From Oscillospiraceae bacterium (GTDB lineage: Bacteria > Bacillota > Clostridia > Oscillospirales > Ruminococcaceae), in assembly GCA_017405465.1 (NCBI GenBank), contig JAFRAJ010000040.1, positions 1 through 56,559 of the forward strand: a DNA stretch of 56,559 nt, written 5' to 3'. Made by a program: the position numbers and the translations under genes. This document shows, piece after piece, positions 35,779 through 43,196 of this stretch. Below the pieces are notes generated by a model. It was not told the origin of the DNA. It made no database searches and saw nothing but the letters and a program-made list of their open reading frames with translations. The stretch's first letter is position 1; each line of letters opens with the position of its first letter.

Positions 35779-37119
35779 TCAGATCTCTTTCAGCAGCAGT
35801 CTTGCCTGTTTCGTGAGATCTGCGTCGTCGCCTCTCTTTATGACGAGATCGAGATCCTGCCTGGCTGCTTTCGTATCTCCCAGCGCGATACGGCATACTG
35901 CTCTGTTGTACAGGCACGCCGTGATGCTCTCATCCCTGTCCATCGACTGGGTGAACAGCTGTTCTGCGCTGTCGTATTCTCCGAGGCTCATATCGCACAG
36001 GCCGAGATAATATCTGACCTGCTGTGTGCTGTCATCTTCTTTCAGCGCTGTCTCAAAGAAGGATCTCGCCTCTGTGTACTCTCCCTGCATCAGGAAGCTG
36101 AGGCCTGTCCATACAGCTGCTGACGCTGCCGGTTCTCCTGCTGCTTTCTTTGCTTCTACTGCCTTTCTTCCGTCGGATGCCGCATCAACATAGTTCTCCG
36201 AAAGGTAGGAGCACATCATTGCCTGCTCGTACATGAGGTGCACGGCCTGATATCCGTTCTCCACTGCGCGCCGGAATTCCCCTGCCGCATCAGCGTACTC
36301 GCGGTCATTCATCAGACACACTCCCATCATCGCGGACACTTCGCCGTTCACATTTTCCGATGAGACTGCGCGGAATCTCTCAAGGCACTGCCTCGCCTGC
36401 GCGATATCCTCCGTAAGGATCAGGCATCTTGCCATGTCCACATAGGAGTGCGGCTCTTCATTCACGGCAAGCGCATAGCATTCTGCCGCCCTGGCAGGCT
36501 CGCCTGCGCTCTCGTAGAGCTGTCCCAGGCTCACCATGATCACCGGATCTCCTCCGTCGGTCTCCAGATACTTTTTCACGTCTTCCGAAGCGCCGTCCAT
36601 GTCTCCGAGGATCATCTTCATCTCGGCTCTCATGAAATACGCTGCGCTGAGCTCCTTGTCATGCTGTGCCGCTTTGTCGAGCTGCGCGAGCGCCTCACTG
36701 TACCTGCCCGTGAGGACATAAAGGCTCGCGAGCCTCAGCTCGAGTACTGCAAGCTCCTTTTCGTTTCCTGCGTCATATGTATCCACACAGCCCTGCATGT
36801 ACTGCACGGCGTTCTGATAGTCTTCCCTTGCGATGGCGATGGACGCGTAGGTCTCGTACTGGTCGAACGTCCTGGGTTTCCTGACCAGCGTCGTGAGCAC
36901 GTCCCACGCCCTTTCCAGTCTGCCCTTTGTGAGATATCCTGTAGTATCCTCAGTGACTCCGGCGGCGTACTCCGCGACCTTTCCGACGAACTGGCTTCCT
37001 GAGAATATGATCCTGGCCTGGACGTTGAGGTAAAGGCTCAGGCAGAACACCGCCAGCAGGAGTGCCGCCAGTATCCTGAGCCAGATGCTCTTTCCGATTT
37101 TGGATCCGGATTCTTCCAT
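35779..37119 (-). CDS. membrane-anchored TPR-repeat protein
   Basis: A 446-residue protein with an N-terminal membrane helix (about residues 12-34, IWLRILAALLLAVFCLSLYL) followed by at least eight tetratricopeptide repeats from about residue 85 to the end (for example YLGLCDMSLGEYDSAEQLF and YNRAVCRIALGDTKAARQDL). The basic residues before the helix are few and the repeats may lie outside the membrane. TPR domains hold protein partners. Placed between a small membrane protein (18 bases upstream) and the giant gene (105 bases downstream), it is a plausible assembly or anchoring partner of the giant protein. The start follows AGAGGT. Partner and orientation are inferred. Confidence 0.85.
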   Translation of the reverse strand: MEESGSKIGKSIWLRILAALLLAVFCLSLYLNVQARIIFSGSQFVGKVAEYAAGVTEDTTGYLTKGRLERAWDVLTTLVRKPRTFDQYETYASIAIAREDYQNAVQYMQGCVDTYDAGNEKELAVLELRLASLYVLTGRYSEALAQLDKAAQHDKELSAAYFMRAEMKMILGDMDGASEDVKKYLETDGGDPVIMVSLGQLYESAGEPARAAECYALAVNEEPHSYVDMARCLILTEDIAQARQCLERFRAVSSENVNGEVSAMMGVCLMNDREYADAAGEFRRAVENGYQAVHLMYEQAMMCSYLSENYVDAASDGRKAVEAKKAAGEPAASAAVWTGLSFLMQGEYTEARSFFETALKEDDSTQQVRYYLGLCDMSLGEYDSAEQLFTQSMDRDESITACLYNRAVCRIALGDTKAARQDLDLVIKRGDDADLTKQARLLLKEI

Positions 37120-37137
37120 GACCTCTATTGCCCTGCC

Positions 37138-37434
37138 TTATCTGCGTCTGAGTCTGCTGACCGCAGCGGTGATGCCGGTGCCGGCTGTGAAGCTGATGAC
37201 GGCGGTGAGCACATAGCCCCCCGCAGCCTCGTCCATCATGAGTGCCCCATACTGTGCGAAAACTATGCCTGCGGACGACCTGTCAACGAATGCTGAGAAA
37301 ACAGCAAAGAGCGCCAGGAGCAGCGCACCGCTCACGGTAGTGAGCAGAGCGGTCGTTCCCGCGCTCTTCTTCTTTCTTATGTCTTCGCTGCGGCTGATTA
37401 TCTCTTTAAGAGCTGTATCGGTGTTGTATCTCAT
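37138..37434 (-). CDS. small two-helix membrane protein, paralogue of the 38965-39282 protein
   Basis: A 98-residue protein: a charged N-terminal helix (ALKEIISRSEDIRKKKS), a hydrophobic helix (ALLTTVSGALLLALFAVFSAFV), an outer loop with FAQYGALMM, a second helix and a basic end (SRLRRR). The protein at 38965-39282 has the same plan (LREITVRSEEMRETR, helix, loop with FGSIVIIG, helix, basic end), so the two are paralogues. Aligning them supports the ATG at 37434 over the in-frame TTG three bases upstream. The ribosome binding site is weak (AAAGG) and lies inside a terminator hairpin that ends directly before the start codon. It may be a membrane-bound regulator such as an anti-sigma-like protein, but this is inference. 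Confidence 0.75.
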   Translation of the reverse strand: MRYNTDTALKEIISRSEDIRKKKSAGTTALLTTVSGALLLALFAVFSAFVDRSSAGIVFAQYGALMMDEAAGGYVLTAVISFTAGTGITAAVSRLRRR

Positions 37435-37435
37435 C

Positions 37436-37485
37436 AAAAAAGGGCACCTTTCAGGATAGTATTTTTCTTCTATCCATTAGTGCCC
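37436..37485 (-). terminator. terminator/attenuator touching the start codon of the next gene
   Basis: On the minus strand GGGCAC/GTGCCC (37480-37485 with 37442-37447) and GGATAG/CTATCC (37470-37475 with 37454-37459) form a two-part stem followed by six T, one G, and the ATG of the next gene. The only ribosome-binding-like sequence is in the 3' side of the hairpin. It separates the sigma/PrsW genes from the small-protein, TPR and giant genes and could set or regulate read-through. Confidence 0.75.
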
Positions 37486-37520
37486 CTGTTTCTCTCTTTT
37501 TTCTCACCGTATCTGTTATT

Positions 37521-38177
37521 TTATTTTTTTATTTCTTCCTCGCCTCTGAGATAAGGACCTATGTTCATATTGAACGCGATATACAGCAGTACTGCGATTC
37601 CGAAGGGCATCGCGTATCCTATCGCGGAGAACAGTCCCGGTTCCGATACAAGCAGATTGTACAGTCCGTGCAGTGTGGAAGACATTGCCAGGGCTCCGGC
37701 CAGCGCAGGCAGAGATACCGCGTCATAACGGCGTTCGATGATGATCGTTCCTGCCAGAAGTATCATGCTGGCTATATGCATCGTTCCTACAGCAAAGCCC
37801 CTGATCAGCACGAACGAGAGCCTCGTCTCGCTGCCGGAGAGCAGGTAGCAGATGTTCTCGAAAGTGGCAAATCCGGCGCCGCTGGCTACCGACGTGAGGA
37901 ACAGCTCGCTGTCGCCGTCCTCCAGCACATACATCGTGAACAGCACCGGAAGCAGTTTCATGGTCTCCTCGATCAGCGGGGAGACGTATATGGCAGTGTC
38001 TTCCGCTGACATGCCCGAAGCTATCTTGGCGAATCCGCTGATGTATCCGGATACGAGACATATGATCATGCCGAGGATGAACGCCTCTATGACCTTTCTG
38101 GGCGTGTCTCTCAGGAAGAGAACGGTGATCAGCAGCGGTATCGTAAGACAGAGCAGAACGTTTTCGGAATAGATCAT
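37521..38177 (-). CDS. prsW: PrsW-type intramembrane protease
   Basis: A 218-residue polytopic membrane protein of the PrsW (M82, glutamic-type) family. The family motifs are present: EExxK at residues 70-74 (IEETMK), FENxxY at 106-111, histidine 134 in the next helix and histidine 170 (LHGLYN) in the following one. In Bacillus subtilis PrsW cuts the anti-sigma factor RsiW to free SigW. Here it shares an operon with an ECF sigma factor and a small membrane protein, so a similar role in releasing this sigma factor is likely. The start overlaps the upstream stop by four bases (ATGA). A terminator follows 36 bases after the stop. Confidence 0.85.
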   Translation of the reverse strand: MIYSENVLLCLTIPLLITVLFLRDTPRKVIEAFILGMIICLVSGYISGFAKIASGMSAEDTAIYVSPLIEETMKLLPVLFTMYVLEDGDSELFLTSVASGAGFATFENICYLLSGSETRLSFVLIRGFAVGTMHIASMILLAGTIIIERRYDAVSLPALAGALAMSSTLHGLYNLLVSEPGLFSAIGYAMPFGIAVLLYIAFNMNIGPYLRGEEEIKK

Positions 38178-38965
38178 GCCAGCGCCTCCCTGTCCTTCTT
38201 TCTCAAAGCCAGATATGTGAGAAACATCGACAGTATCACCATGCCCTCAGCCACGAAATATATCGGTTCATAGCTCAGGTAGCCCGTCACCGCTGACATC
38301 GCATATGACGATGCCGACAGTGCGAACGCCTTGTCTCCGCTTCCTCTCTTGAGGGCATCTACCGTCTTGAAAATAAAATACAGTGTACATGAGAACAGTA
38401 CGATATAGCCCAGTATGTCCAGAACCATATAGACAGTTCCCGTCATGAAATAGAGTATGCTCTCGCCGATCATCGCGACCGTGAGCGCAGACAGAAGGCA
38501 TACCGCCTCCGTTCGGGTGAAAGCGCCGCTCTCCTGCAGCGAGCGCGCGCATATGAACATAAGATAGATGAACGGCACCGCGTTCATCAGATTGCCGAGC
38601 CACTTGCCGGACCACAGGATCCAGAGCCAGATATTGACAGCTCCGAACAAAGCCCCTGCCGTTCCGGCCGGTGTCCATTTTTTCAGACTGATGGAGAAAT
38701 GATTCTGAAGCGCTGCGGGCAGCAGGACATAGATCCCGATGTCCACTACGTCCATCACGCTGAACGGCAGATACAGTCCCTTGTTCTGAAGGTTGTGCAT
38801 CAGATAGTAGAGGTTGCTGGTGGAGACGGTCGAGATCCACAGAAGATAGTTGAGTTTTGTGACCGGGTGTATCCTCTCCAGCCTGAAGCCCAGGAGCAGC
38901 GCCGTCAGCAGAACGACGAACTCCGCGACCATCAGGGTTGTGGAAATGTGCGCGTATGCAGTCAT
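38174..38965 (-). CDS. multi-pass membrane protein of unknown function in the sigma operon
   Basis: A 263-residue protein with seven or eight hydrophobic helices and short loops. It is compact, with no large soluble domain. The ATG at 38965 shares its A with the TGA stop of the upstream gene and follows GAGGAG. Its stop overlaps the prsW start. The longer open frame to 39190 is out of phase with the small-protein gene it would overlap and is not used. Its position between a candidate anti-sigma protein and PrsW suggests a sensor or a chaperone for the membrane regulatory complex. I do not recognise the family. Confidence 0.75.
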   Translation of the reverse strand: MTAYAHISTTLMVAEFVVLLTALLLGFRLERIHPVTKLNYLLWISTVSTSNLYYLMHNLQNKGLYLPFSVMDVVDIGIYVLLPAALQNHFSISLKKWTPAGTAGALFGAVNIWLWILWSGKWLGNLMNAVPFIYLMFICARSLQESGAFTRTEAVCLLSALTVAMIGESILYFMTGTVYMVLDILGYIVLFSCTLYFIFKTVDALKRGSGDKAFALSASSYAMSAVTGYLSYEPIYFVAEGMVILSMFLTYLALRKKDREALA

Positions 38966-39282
38966 CACTTGCTCCTCTTGTTCTTCTGGACATGGATGCA
39001 AAGCATCGTGAAGGATATCCCCAGCAGGAAGGCGACGAAGCCTATGATGACGTACGGGATGCAGGGTCCGATAATGACTATGCTGCCGAACTGTTCGCTC
39101 CAGGATATGTCCTGCTGTGCGACAGGCACCCTCATCACCAGCGCAGGAAGCGCTGTCAGAACAGCGAGACAGAAGACCGCTGCTGCGCACTGAATGATAC
39201 GCGACCGCCTGACGGCCCGCGTCTCTCTCATCTCTTCGCTTCTGACAGTGATCTCTCTCAGCTGCTCATCAATGCTTCTCAT
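38965..39282 (-). CDS. small membrane protein, candidate anti-sigma factor
   Basis: A 105-residue protein with a charged N-terminal helix (residues 1-28, LREITVRSEEMRETRAVRRSR), two membrane helices and a basic tail (HVQKNKRSK). It follows the ECF sigma gene with a 14-base overlap, the classical place of an anti-sigma factor. The cytoplasmic part is much shorter than a normal zinc anti-sigma domain, so sigma binding would depend on one helix. It is paralogous to the protein at 37138-37434. The ATG follows GGAG at seven bases. The anti-sigma role comes from position and topology only. Confidence 0.7.
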   Translation of the reverse strand: MRSIDEQLREITVRSEEMRETRAVRRSRIIQCAAAVFCLAVLTALPALVMRVPVAQQDISWSEQFGSIVIIGPCIPYVIIGFVAFLLGISFTMLCIHVQKNKRSK

Positions 39283-39823
39283 CGGCTGACTCCTGCTCTT
39301 CCAGCAGTCCTTTCAGTGACTGCTTTCCTCTGAATATAAGATTGTAGACCTGTTTTCTGGTCTTATGCATTATCCTCGCTATTTCCTCGTGGCTCATATC
39401 CTCGAAGTATGCCAGGTAGATGGCGTTCCTGTAATCTTCCGGCAGATCCATCATGGCGTCGTACAGTCCTCTTCTGGACTCGCTCTTTATCAGTTCGTCC
39501 TCTGCTTCCTCAGCGCCTGCTGTGTCAAGCGTGTCCGCGCCGTAAATATGCCTTGATCTCCTGAGGTGCTTCCTCGCAAGGTTCCTGGCGATGCCGAACA
39601 GCCATGTTCGGAATGAGCTTCTTCCGGCAAAAGGCGAATCAGCGCTTGCTGCCGTGGCGAAAGCTCCTATCATTATGTCCTCGGCGTCTTCCATGTTCCG
39701 GACGATACCGTAGATGAACAGCGTAAGACTGTCCCTGTGCCGCTCAAGAAGCGTGCGCAGGTCGTCCTCATCCCTGTTCTCTATATAACGGGAATATATG
39801 ATCTCGTCCGTTTCCCTGTTCAA
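39269..39823 (-). CDS. ECF-type RNA polymerase sigma factor
   Basis: About 184 residues with sigma-70 region 2 (ERHRDSLTLFIYGIVRNMEDAEDIMIGAF and SFRTWLFGIARNLARKHLRR) and region 4 (LPEDYRNAIYLAYFEDMSHE with the helix-turn-helix HEEIARIMHKTRKQVYNLI), joined by an acidic linker. It would direct RNA polymerase to a small regulon. I prefer the TTG at 39823, seven bases after AGGAGA. The open frame also allows a TTG at 39844, which lacks a ribosome binding site. First gene of a tightly overlapping operon with the small membrane protein, the multi-pass protein and PrsW. A TATAAT box lies about 40 bases upstream. Confidence 0.9.
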   Translation of the reverse strand: MNRETDEIIYSRYIENRDEDDLRTLLERHRDSLTLFIYGIVRNMEDAEDIMIGAFATAASADSPFAGRSSFRTWLFGIARNLARKHLRRSRHIYGADTLDTAGAEEAEDELIKSESRRGLYDAMMDLPEDYRNAIYLAYFEDMSHEEIARIMHKTRKQVYNLIFRGKQSLKGLLEEQESADEKH

Positions 39824-39861
39824 AAGAGATTCTCCTGCCGTCAAAAAAGATTTCTATTAAG

Positions 39862-39867
39862 ATTATA
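39862..39867 (-). promoter_or_regulatory. -10 element upstream of the sigma operon
   Basis: A perfect TATAAT on the minus strand, preceded by CTG. No good -35 is visible 16-18 bases upstream. It would start transcripts about 30 bases before the sigma start codon. Confidence 0.45.
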
Positions 39868-40056
39868 CAGTATTTGCATGAGCCTCTGCATGCCAGATGC
39901 GGTCCTGCGCATTATTTCCGCAGCATTGGATCACTTCTTCCATGTGGATACATGATCCAATCAGCATTTCGCACAAGGCCTCATGCTGCTTTTCCGCTTT
40001 TTCGCCGAATTTGTTTTTCATGCTCTTCGGCGCGTTCAGGCCGCCTTTCTGCAATA

Positions 40057-40062
40057 TATAAT
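40057..40062 (+). promoter_or_regulatory. -10 element upstream of the carboxylesterase
   Basis: TATAAT in the AT-rich stretch before the carboxylesterase gene, with a weak TTCAGG 16 bases upstream. The A-rich leader then carries the AAAGGAGA ribosome binding site. Confidence 0.4.
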
Positions 40063-40102
40063 TAAAAAAAGAATAGATAATAAAGAAAAGGAGATATGTC
40101 CC

Positions 40103-41665
40103 ATGCTGAGAAGTGTAAAGACAGAGAACGGCGTCGTGCGCGGGATACCCGCTGCGGATCCCCGTGTGACGGCTTTCCTTGGTATACCGTTCGCGAAGCC
40201 TCCTGTAGGTGATCTGCGCTGGAAAGCGCCGCAGCCTGCTGATGACTGGGAGGGAGAGCGCAAATGCTATACCTTCGCAAAGATCAATATGCAGACTCCT
40301 CCCGGACTTGATGTGACCAACATCTATGCCAGGGAGTGGAACGTGGATCCCACCATTGAGATGAGCGAGGACAGCCTCTACCTCAACGTCTGGACCAATG
40401 CAAAGACAGGCGATGAGAAGATGCCTGTAATGGTATGGTTCTTCGGAGGCGGATTCACTGCAGGCAACACCGCCGAGATGGAGTTCGACGGCGAGCGCAT
40501 CGCCAGAAGAGGAGTCATCCTCGTATCCGTGCAGTACCGTCTCGGTGTATTCGGATTCCTGGCCCATAAGGAACTTATGGAGGAATCCCCGGGAGAACCT
40601 GTCGGCAACTACGGTCTGCTCGACCAGCGTGCAGGTGTTCAGTGGGTAAAGCGCAACATCGAAGCCTTCGGCGGGGATCCGGAGAACATCACGATATTCG
40701 GACAGTCGGCAGGCGCCGGCTCCACACTGTGCCAGGTCGGCTCACCCATGAACAAGGGTCTGTTCCAGAGAGCCATCTTTGAGAGCGGCGGCGGTCTCAG
40801 GTCCTACGGACAGGGCGGCGGCTGCATCTCTCTGGAGAAAGCGCTCAGCAACGCAGAAGATTTCTTCCAGACATACGGCATAAAGGATCTGGCTGAAGCC
40901 AGGGCGATGGATGCCGAAGAGCTCAACAGGATCGGAATGGAATATGTCCGCAAGAATCGCTGGGAGCCCGTCATCGACGGCGTCTTCCTGCCGGAAGATC
41001 CTTCCAACACCATGGCAAGAGGCAACTATCCCGACATCAGCTATCTGTTCGGATGCACCGGCGGTGAGGGAGACATCCCCGCACCCGGATATACTCCTCC
41101 GAGAAACCTCAAGGAGCTGCGTGAATACGGATTGATCCGCGTTGGCGAGAAGTATATCGATGAGTTCATGGAAGTCTGCGGATGCCGTGATGATGCGGAA
41201 GCCGACATGCTGTCCCACACCGATGATTCCTTCCGCGGTCGCTTCATGAACAACTATCTGTTCCTTGATCAGCGCGTCCGCGCAGGCAAGAAGGACAACT
41301 GGATGTACGTCTTTGACGCGTCAATGCCCGGATGGGACCGTCCCGGCTCCTTCCACTCCTCAGAACTCTGGTTCGTCTTTGAGACGCTGGCCAAGTGCTG
41401 GAGGCCGTTCAAGGGCAAACACTATGACCTTGCCCGCATAGTCTGCAACTACTGGACGAATTTCGCCAGGAACGGAAACCCCAACGGCCTTGATGCCGAC
41501 GGCACTCCTATGCCCGAATGGAAGAGCGCCACTGCGGACGACTACTACATCCAGTACCTGAACGAGGACAGGATCGGCCGTTTCGGAAAAGCCGATTCGC
41601 CTGTAGTGAAATTCCGTGCCAGAGTAGTATTCGAACAGCTCAAGGAAAAAGGCATAATCGAATAA
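40103..41665 (+). CDS. type-B carboxylesterase
   Basis: A 520-residue alpha/beta-hydrolase of the carboxylesterase type B family (like pNB esterase). The N-terminus shows the family opening (VRGIPAADPRVTAFLGIPFAKPPVGDLRW). The oxyanion loop GGGF is at residues 115-118. The nucleophile S202 lies in GQSAGAG, where GESAGG is more usual. E322 (TGGEGD) and H418 (FHSSELWF) complete the triad. No signal peptide, so it is cytoplasmic. It hydrolyses esters of an unknown acyl or aryl substrate. AAAGGAGA precedes the ATG at 40103. The open frame reaches 39983, but that extension has no ribosome binding site and overlaps the promoter. It is a single-gene unit with its own terminator. Confidence 0.9.
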   Translation: MLRSVKTENGVVRGIPAADPRVTAFLGIPFAKPPVGDLRWKAPQPADDWEGERKCYTFAKINMQTPPGLDVTNIYAREWNVDPTIEMSEDSLYLNVWTNAKTGDEKMPVMVWFFGGGFTAGNTAEMEFDGERIARRGVILVSVQYRLGVFGFLAHKELMEESPGEPVGNYGLLDQRAGVQWVKRNIEAFGGDPENITIFGQSAGAGSTLCQVGSPMNKGLFQRAIFESGGGLRSYGQGGGCISLEKALSNAEDFFQTYGIKDLAEARAMDAEELNRIGMEYVRKNRWEPVIDGVFLPEDPSNTMARGNYPDISYLFGCTGGEGDIPAPGYTPPRNLKELREYGLIRVGEKYIDEFMEVCGCRDDAEADMLSHTDDSFRGRFMNNYLFLDQRVRAGKKDNWMYVFDASMPGWDRPGSFHSSELWFVFETLAKCWRPFKGKHYDLARIVCNYWTNFARNGNPNGLDADGTPMPEWKSATADDYYIQYLNEDRIGRFGKADSPVVKFRARVVFEQLKEKGIIE

Positions 41666-41682
41666 TCCCGGATCAAGTCAGC

Positions 41683-41720
41683 AAAGCCCGCTGTGTCTTA
41701 AAGCACAACGGGCTTTAACT
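41683..41720 (+). terminator. intrinsic terminator of the carboxylesterase gene
   Basis: AAAGCCCG-c-TGTG pairs with CACA-a-CGGGCTTT (41683-41716) with one mismatch; the TTT is part of the arm and is followed by AACTCC. Confidence 0.75.
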
Positions 41721-41728
41721 CCTTTCAT

Positions 41729-41746
41729 TATGCACTTCCGTGCATA
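41729..41746. repeat. short perfect hairpin
   Basis: TATGCAC, loop TTCC, GTGCATA. A seven-base-pair stem between the two convergent genes, with no T-tract. Confidence 0.5.
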
Positions 41747-41757
41747 TATCTAATAGT

Positions 41758-41800
41758 TATACCCCGTCATACCCTCACGATAAGGGTATGACGGGGTATA
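41758..41800. repeat. 18-bp perfect hairpin between convergent genes
   Basis: The arms at 41758-41775 and 41783-41800 are exactly complementary over 18 bases with a seven-base loop (CACGATA). No T-run follows on either strand. It could stop transcription from both sides as a structural roadblock, protect RNA ends, or be a small mobile palindrome. It lies 25 bases from the AlkZ-related stop codon. Confidence 0.65.
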
Positions 41801-41824
41801 GCACTGATATGGTATACAGTTGGC

Positions 41825-42508
41825 TTATTTCAGCAATTTCCGTATCGTTCTTTCCTCAACGCCCGGGAACATAGAGCTTATATGTTCGAACAGTCTTGCG
41901 TAGGATTCTCCCGGAGTGCGCCTGTAGACAGTCTCTGTAAACTCTTCTCCGTAACGCTTTTCGGGAGTGGTGTATTCCGCGATCCCCCAGCCGTATCTGT
42001 TTCCGTTCCTGTCCAGGGCATAAACGAAGTCGCTCGTCGTGACGTATCCCTGCGCCTGAAGGCGCGTCACTGACGTATCGAAACCTGTCTTCCCGTTCTT
42101 TCCGTATCCGCCTTTCCTCTTGAGGTCTCTGGAAGATATCGGTGCATTCGCGTCGAGAAGATCGTACAGTTCCTTATCCTTGAAAGATGCGAGTCCGTCC
42201 TCGTACCGTGCGTCAAAATCGTATCCGTCCCTGCGGTAGTTTGCGAAATCCGGAAACCATTCCCTGCTTATGAAGACCGCCTTGTTCTCGAAGAACTTCC
42301 CGTATGCGCATCCGGTCTCCCTGATGACAGGCCCCTTCCATTCCCATACTTCCCATTCGTCACCGGAAGAATACCACAGTTCCCTCGCGACATGTTCCTC
42401 CAGGGAGAACCCGGGAACAGCACAGGTAAAGAACGGCAGGAACCCGAAGGTCTCCACCGCGTCGATCATATCCTGCTTCGTTCTGACGATGAAATCAAAT
42501 CCGCTCAT
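41825..42508 (-). CDS. AlkZ-related protein
   Basis: A 227-residue cytoplasmic protein that resembles the short AlkZ-related (YcaQ-like winged-helix) family. Phrases I recognise are FLPFFTCAVPGFSLEEH, WEWKGPVIRETGCAYGKFF, FISREWFPDFANYRRDG and KTGFDTSVTRLQAQGYV. Full-length AlkZ enzymes are DNA glycosylases that unhook crosslinks or alkylated bases. These shorter relatives lack a proven activity. I chose ATG 42508, six bases after AGGTG. The open frame runs back to 42985 but there it is antisense to the flavodoxin gene. It is convergent with the carboxylesterase and divergent from the flavodoxin operon. Confidence 0.8.
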   Translation of the reverse strand: MSGFDFIVRTKQDMIDAVETFGFLPFFTCAVPGFSLEEHVARELWYSSGDEWEVWEWKGPVIRETGCAYGKFFENKAVFISREWFPDFANYRRDGYDFDARYEDGLASFKDKELYDLLDANAPISSRDLKRKGGYGKNGKTGFDTSVTRLQAQGYVTTSDFVYALDRNGNRYGWGIAEYTTPEKRYGEEFTETVYRRTPGESYARLFEHISSMFPGVEERTIRKLLK

Positions 42509-42692
42509 TCCGGACACCTGCCCCGATTGTTTTCCTCTAAAATATTGCATCAGGTCCGCAGTTTTTGCAATGCTGTTCAGCATGCAGTGAAGTCCTGCGG
42601 GGCTGATCTTATTTCCAAAGACCCTGTACTGATGTGATAAAATTAGAACAAAAAAAGATTTACATCTAAAATAAAAAGAAAGGATTTCAACC

Positions 42693-43169
42693 ATGAAAAA
42701 GACACTGGTAGCATATTTCAGCGCCAGCGGCGTGACAGCTGCTCTCGCTAAAAGGCTGGCTGACGCCGCAGGCGCCGATCTTTTCGAGATCGTTCCCGAA
42801 ACGCTGTACACCGCATCAGATCTTGACTGGCGCGACAAGAACAGCAGAAGCTCAGTCGAGATGAATGACAGGAGCGCCCGTCCCGCCATCGGAAGCAAAG
42901 TGGATGACATGTCCCAGTATGAGACGGTGTTCGTCGGTTTCCCCGTATGGTGGTACCGTGAACCTTCCATAATCGACACCTTCATGGAAGCCTATGACTT
43001 CACCGGCAAGACCGTAGTTCCCTTCGCCACATCCGGCAGCAGCGGTATCGGCGATTCTTCAGAGAACATGCAGGCTCTCGCGCCTGCAGCGAAGGTCGTT
43101 CCCGGAAAGCGTTTCGACAAGAACGCTTCTGCGGAAGTGCTCTGTGACTGGGCAAAGGAGTGGCTCTGA
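42693..43169 (+). CDS. flavodoxin
   Basis: A 158-residue short-chain flavodoxin. The FMN phosphate loop is YFSASGVTAALA (residues 8-19), and FVGFPVWWYREP (about 79-90) and FATSGSSGIGDS (about 111-122) form the two isoalloxazine loops. It carries single electrons or hydride in the cytoplasm. The ribosome binding site is AGAAAGGA. It is followed after 27 bases by the TlpA-like lipoprotein and is the first gene of a redox operon. Here it may supply electrons to the membrane 4Fe-4S protein (inference). Confidence 0.9.
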   Translation: MKKTLVAYFSASGVTAALAKRLADAAGADLFEIVPETLYTASDLDWRDKNSRSSVEMNDRSARPAIGSKVDDMSQYETVFVGFPVWWYREPSIIDTFMEAYDFTGKTVVPFATSGSSGIGDSSENMQALAPAAKVVPGKRFDKNASAEVLCDWAKEWL

Positions 43170-43196
43170 GCATCATCAGCTCTATGGAGAATCATC

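Noticed and set aside
38966..39190. Seventy-five-residue extension of the multi-pass membrane protein
   Set aside because: It overlaps the small membrane-protein gene in another frame and is rich in Arg, His and Cys like a shadow frame. GAGGAG marks the start at 38965.
39983..40102. Forty-residue extension of the carboxylesterase
   Set aside because: It overlaps the TATAAT box and lacks a ribosome binding site, whereas AAAGGAGA stands before 40103.
42509..42985. N-terminal extension of the AlkZ-related protein
   Set aside because: It is antisense to the flavodoxin gene, has no ribosome binding site, and the conserved domain starts near the ATG at 42508.
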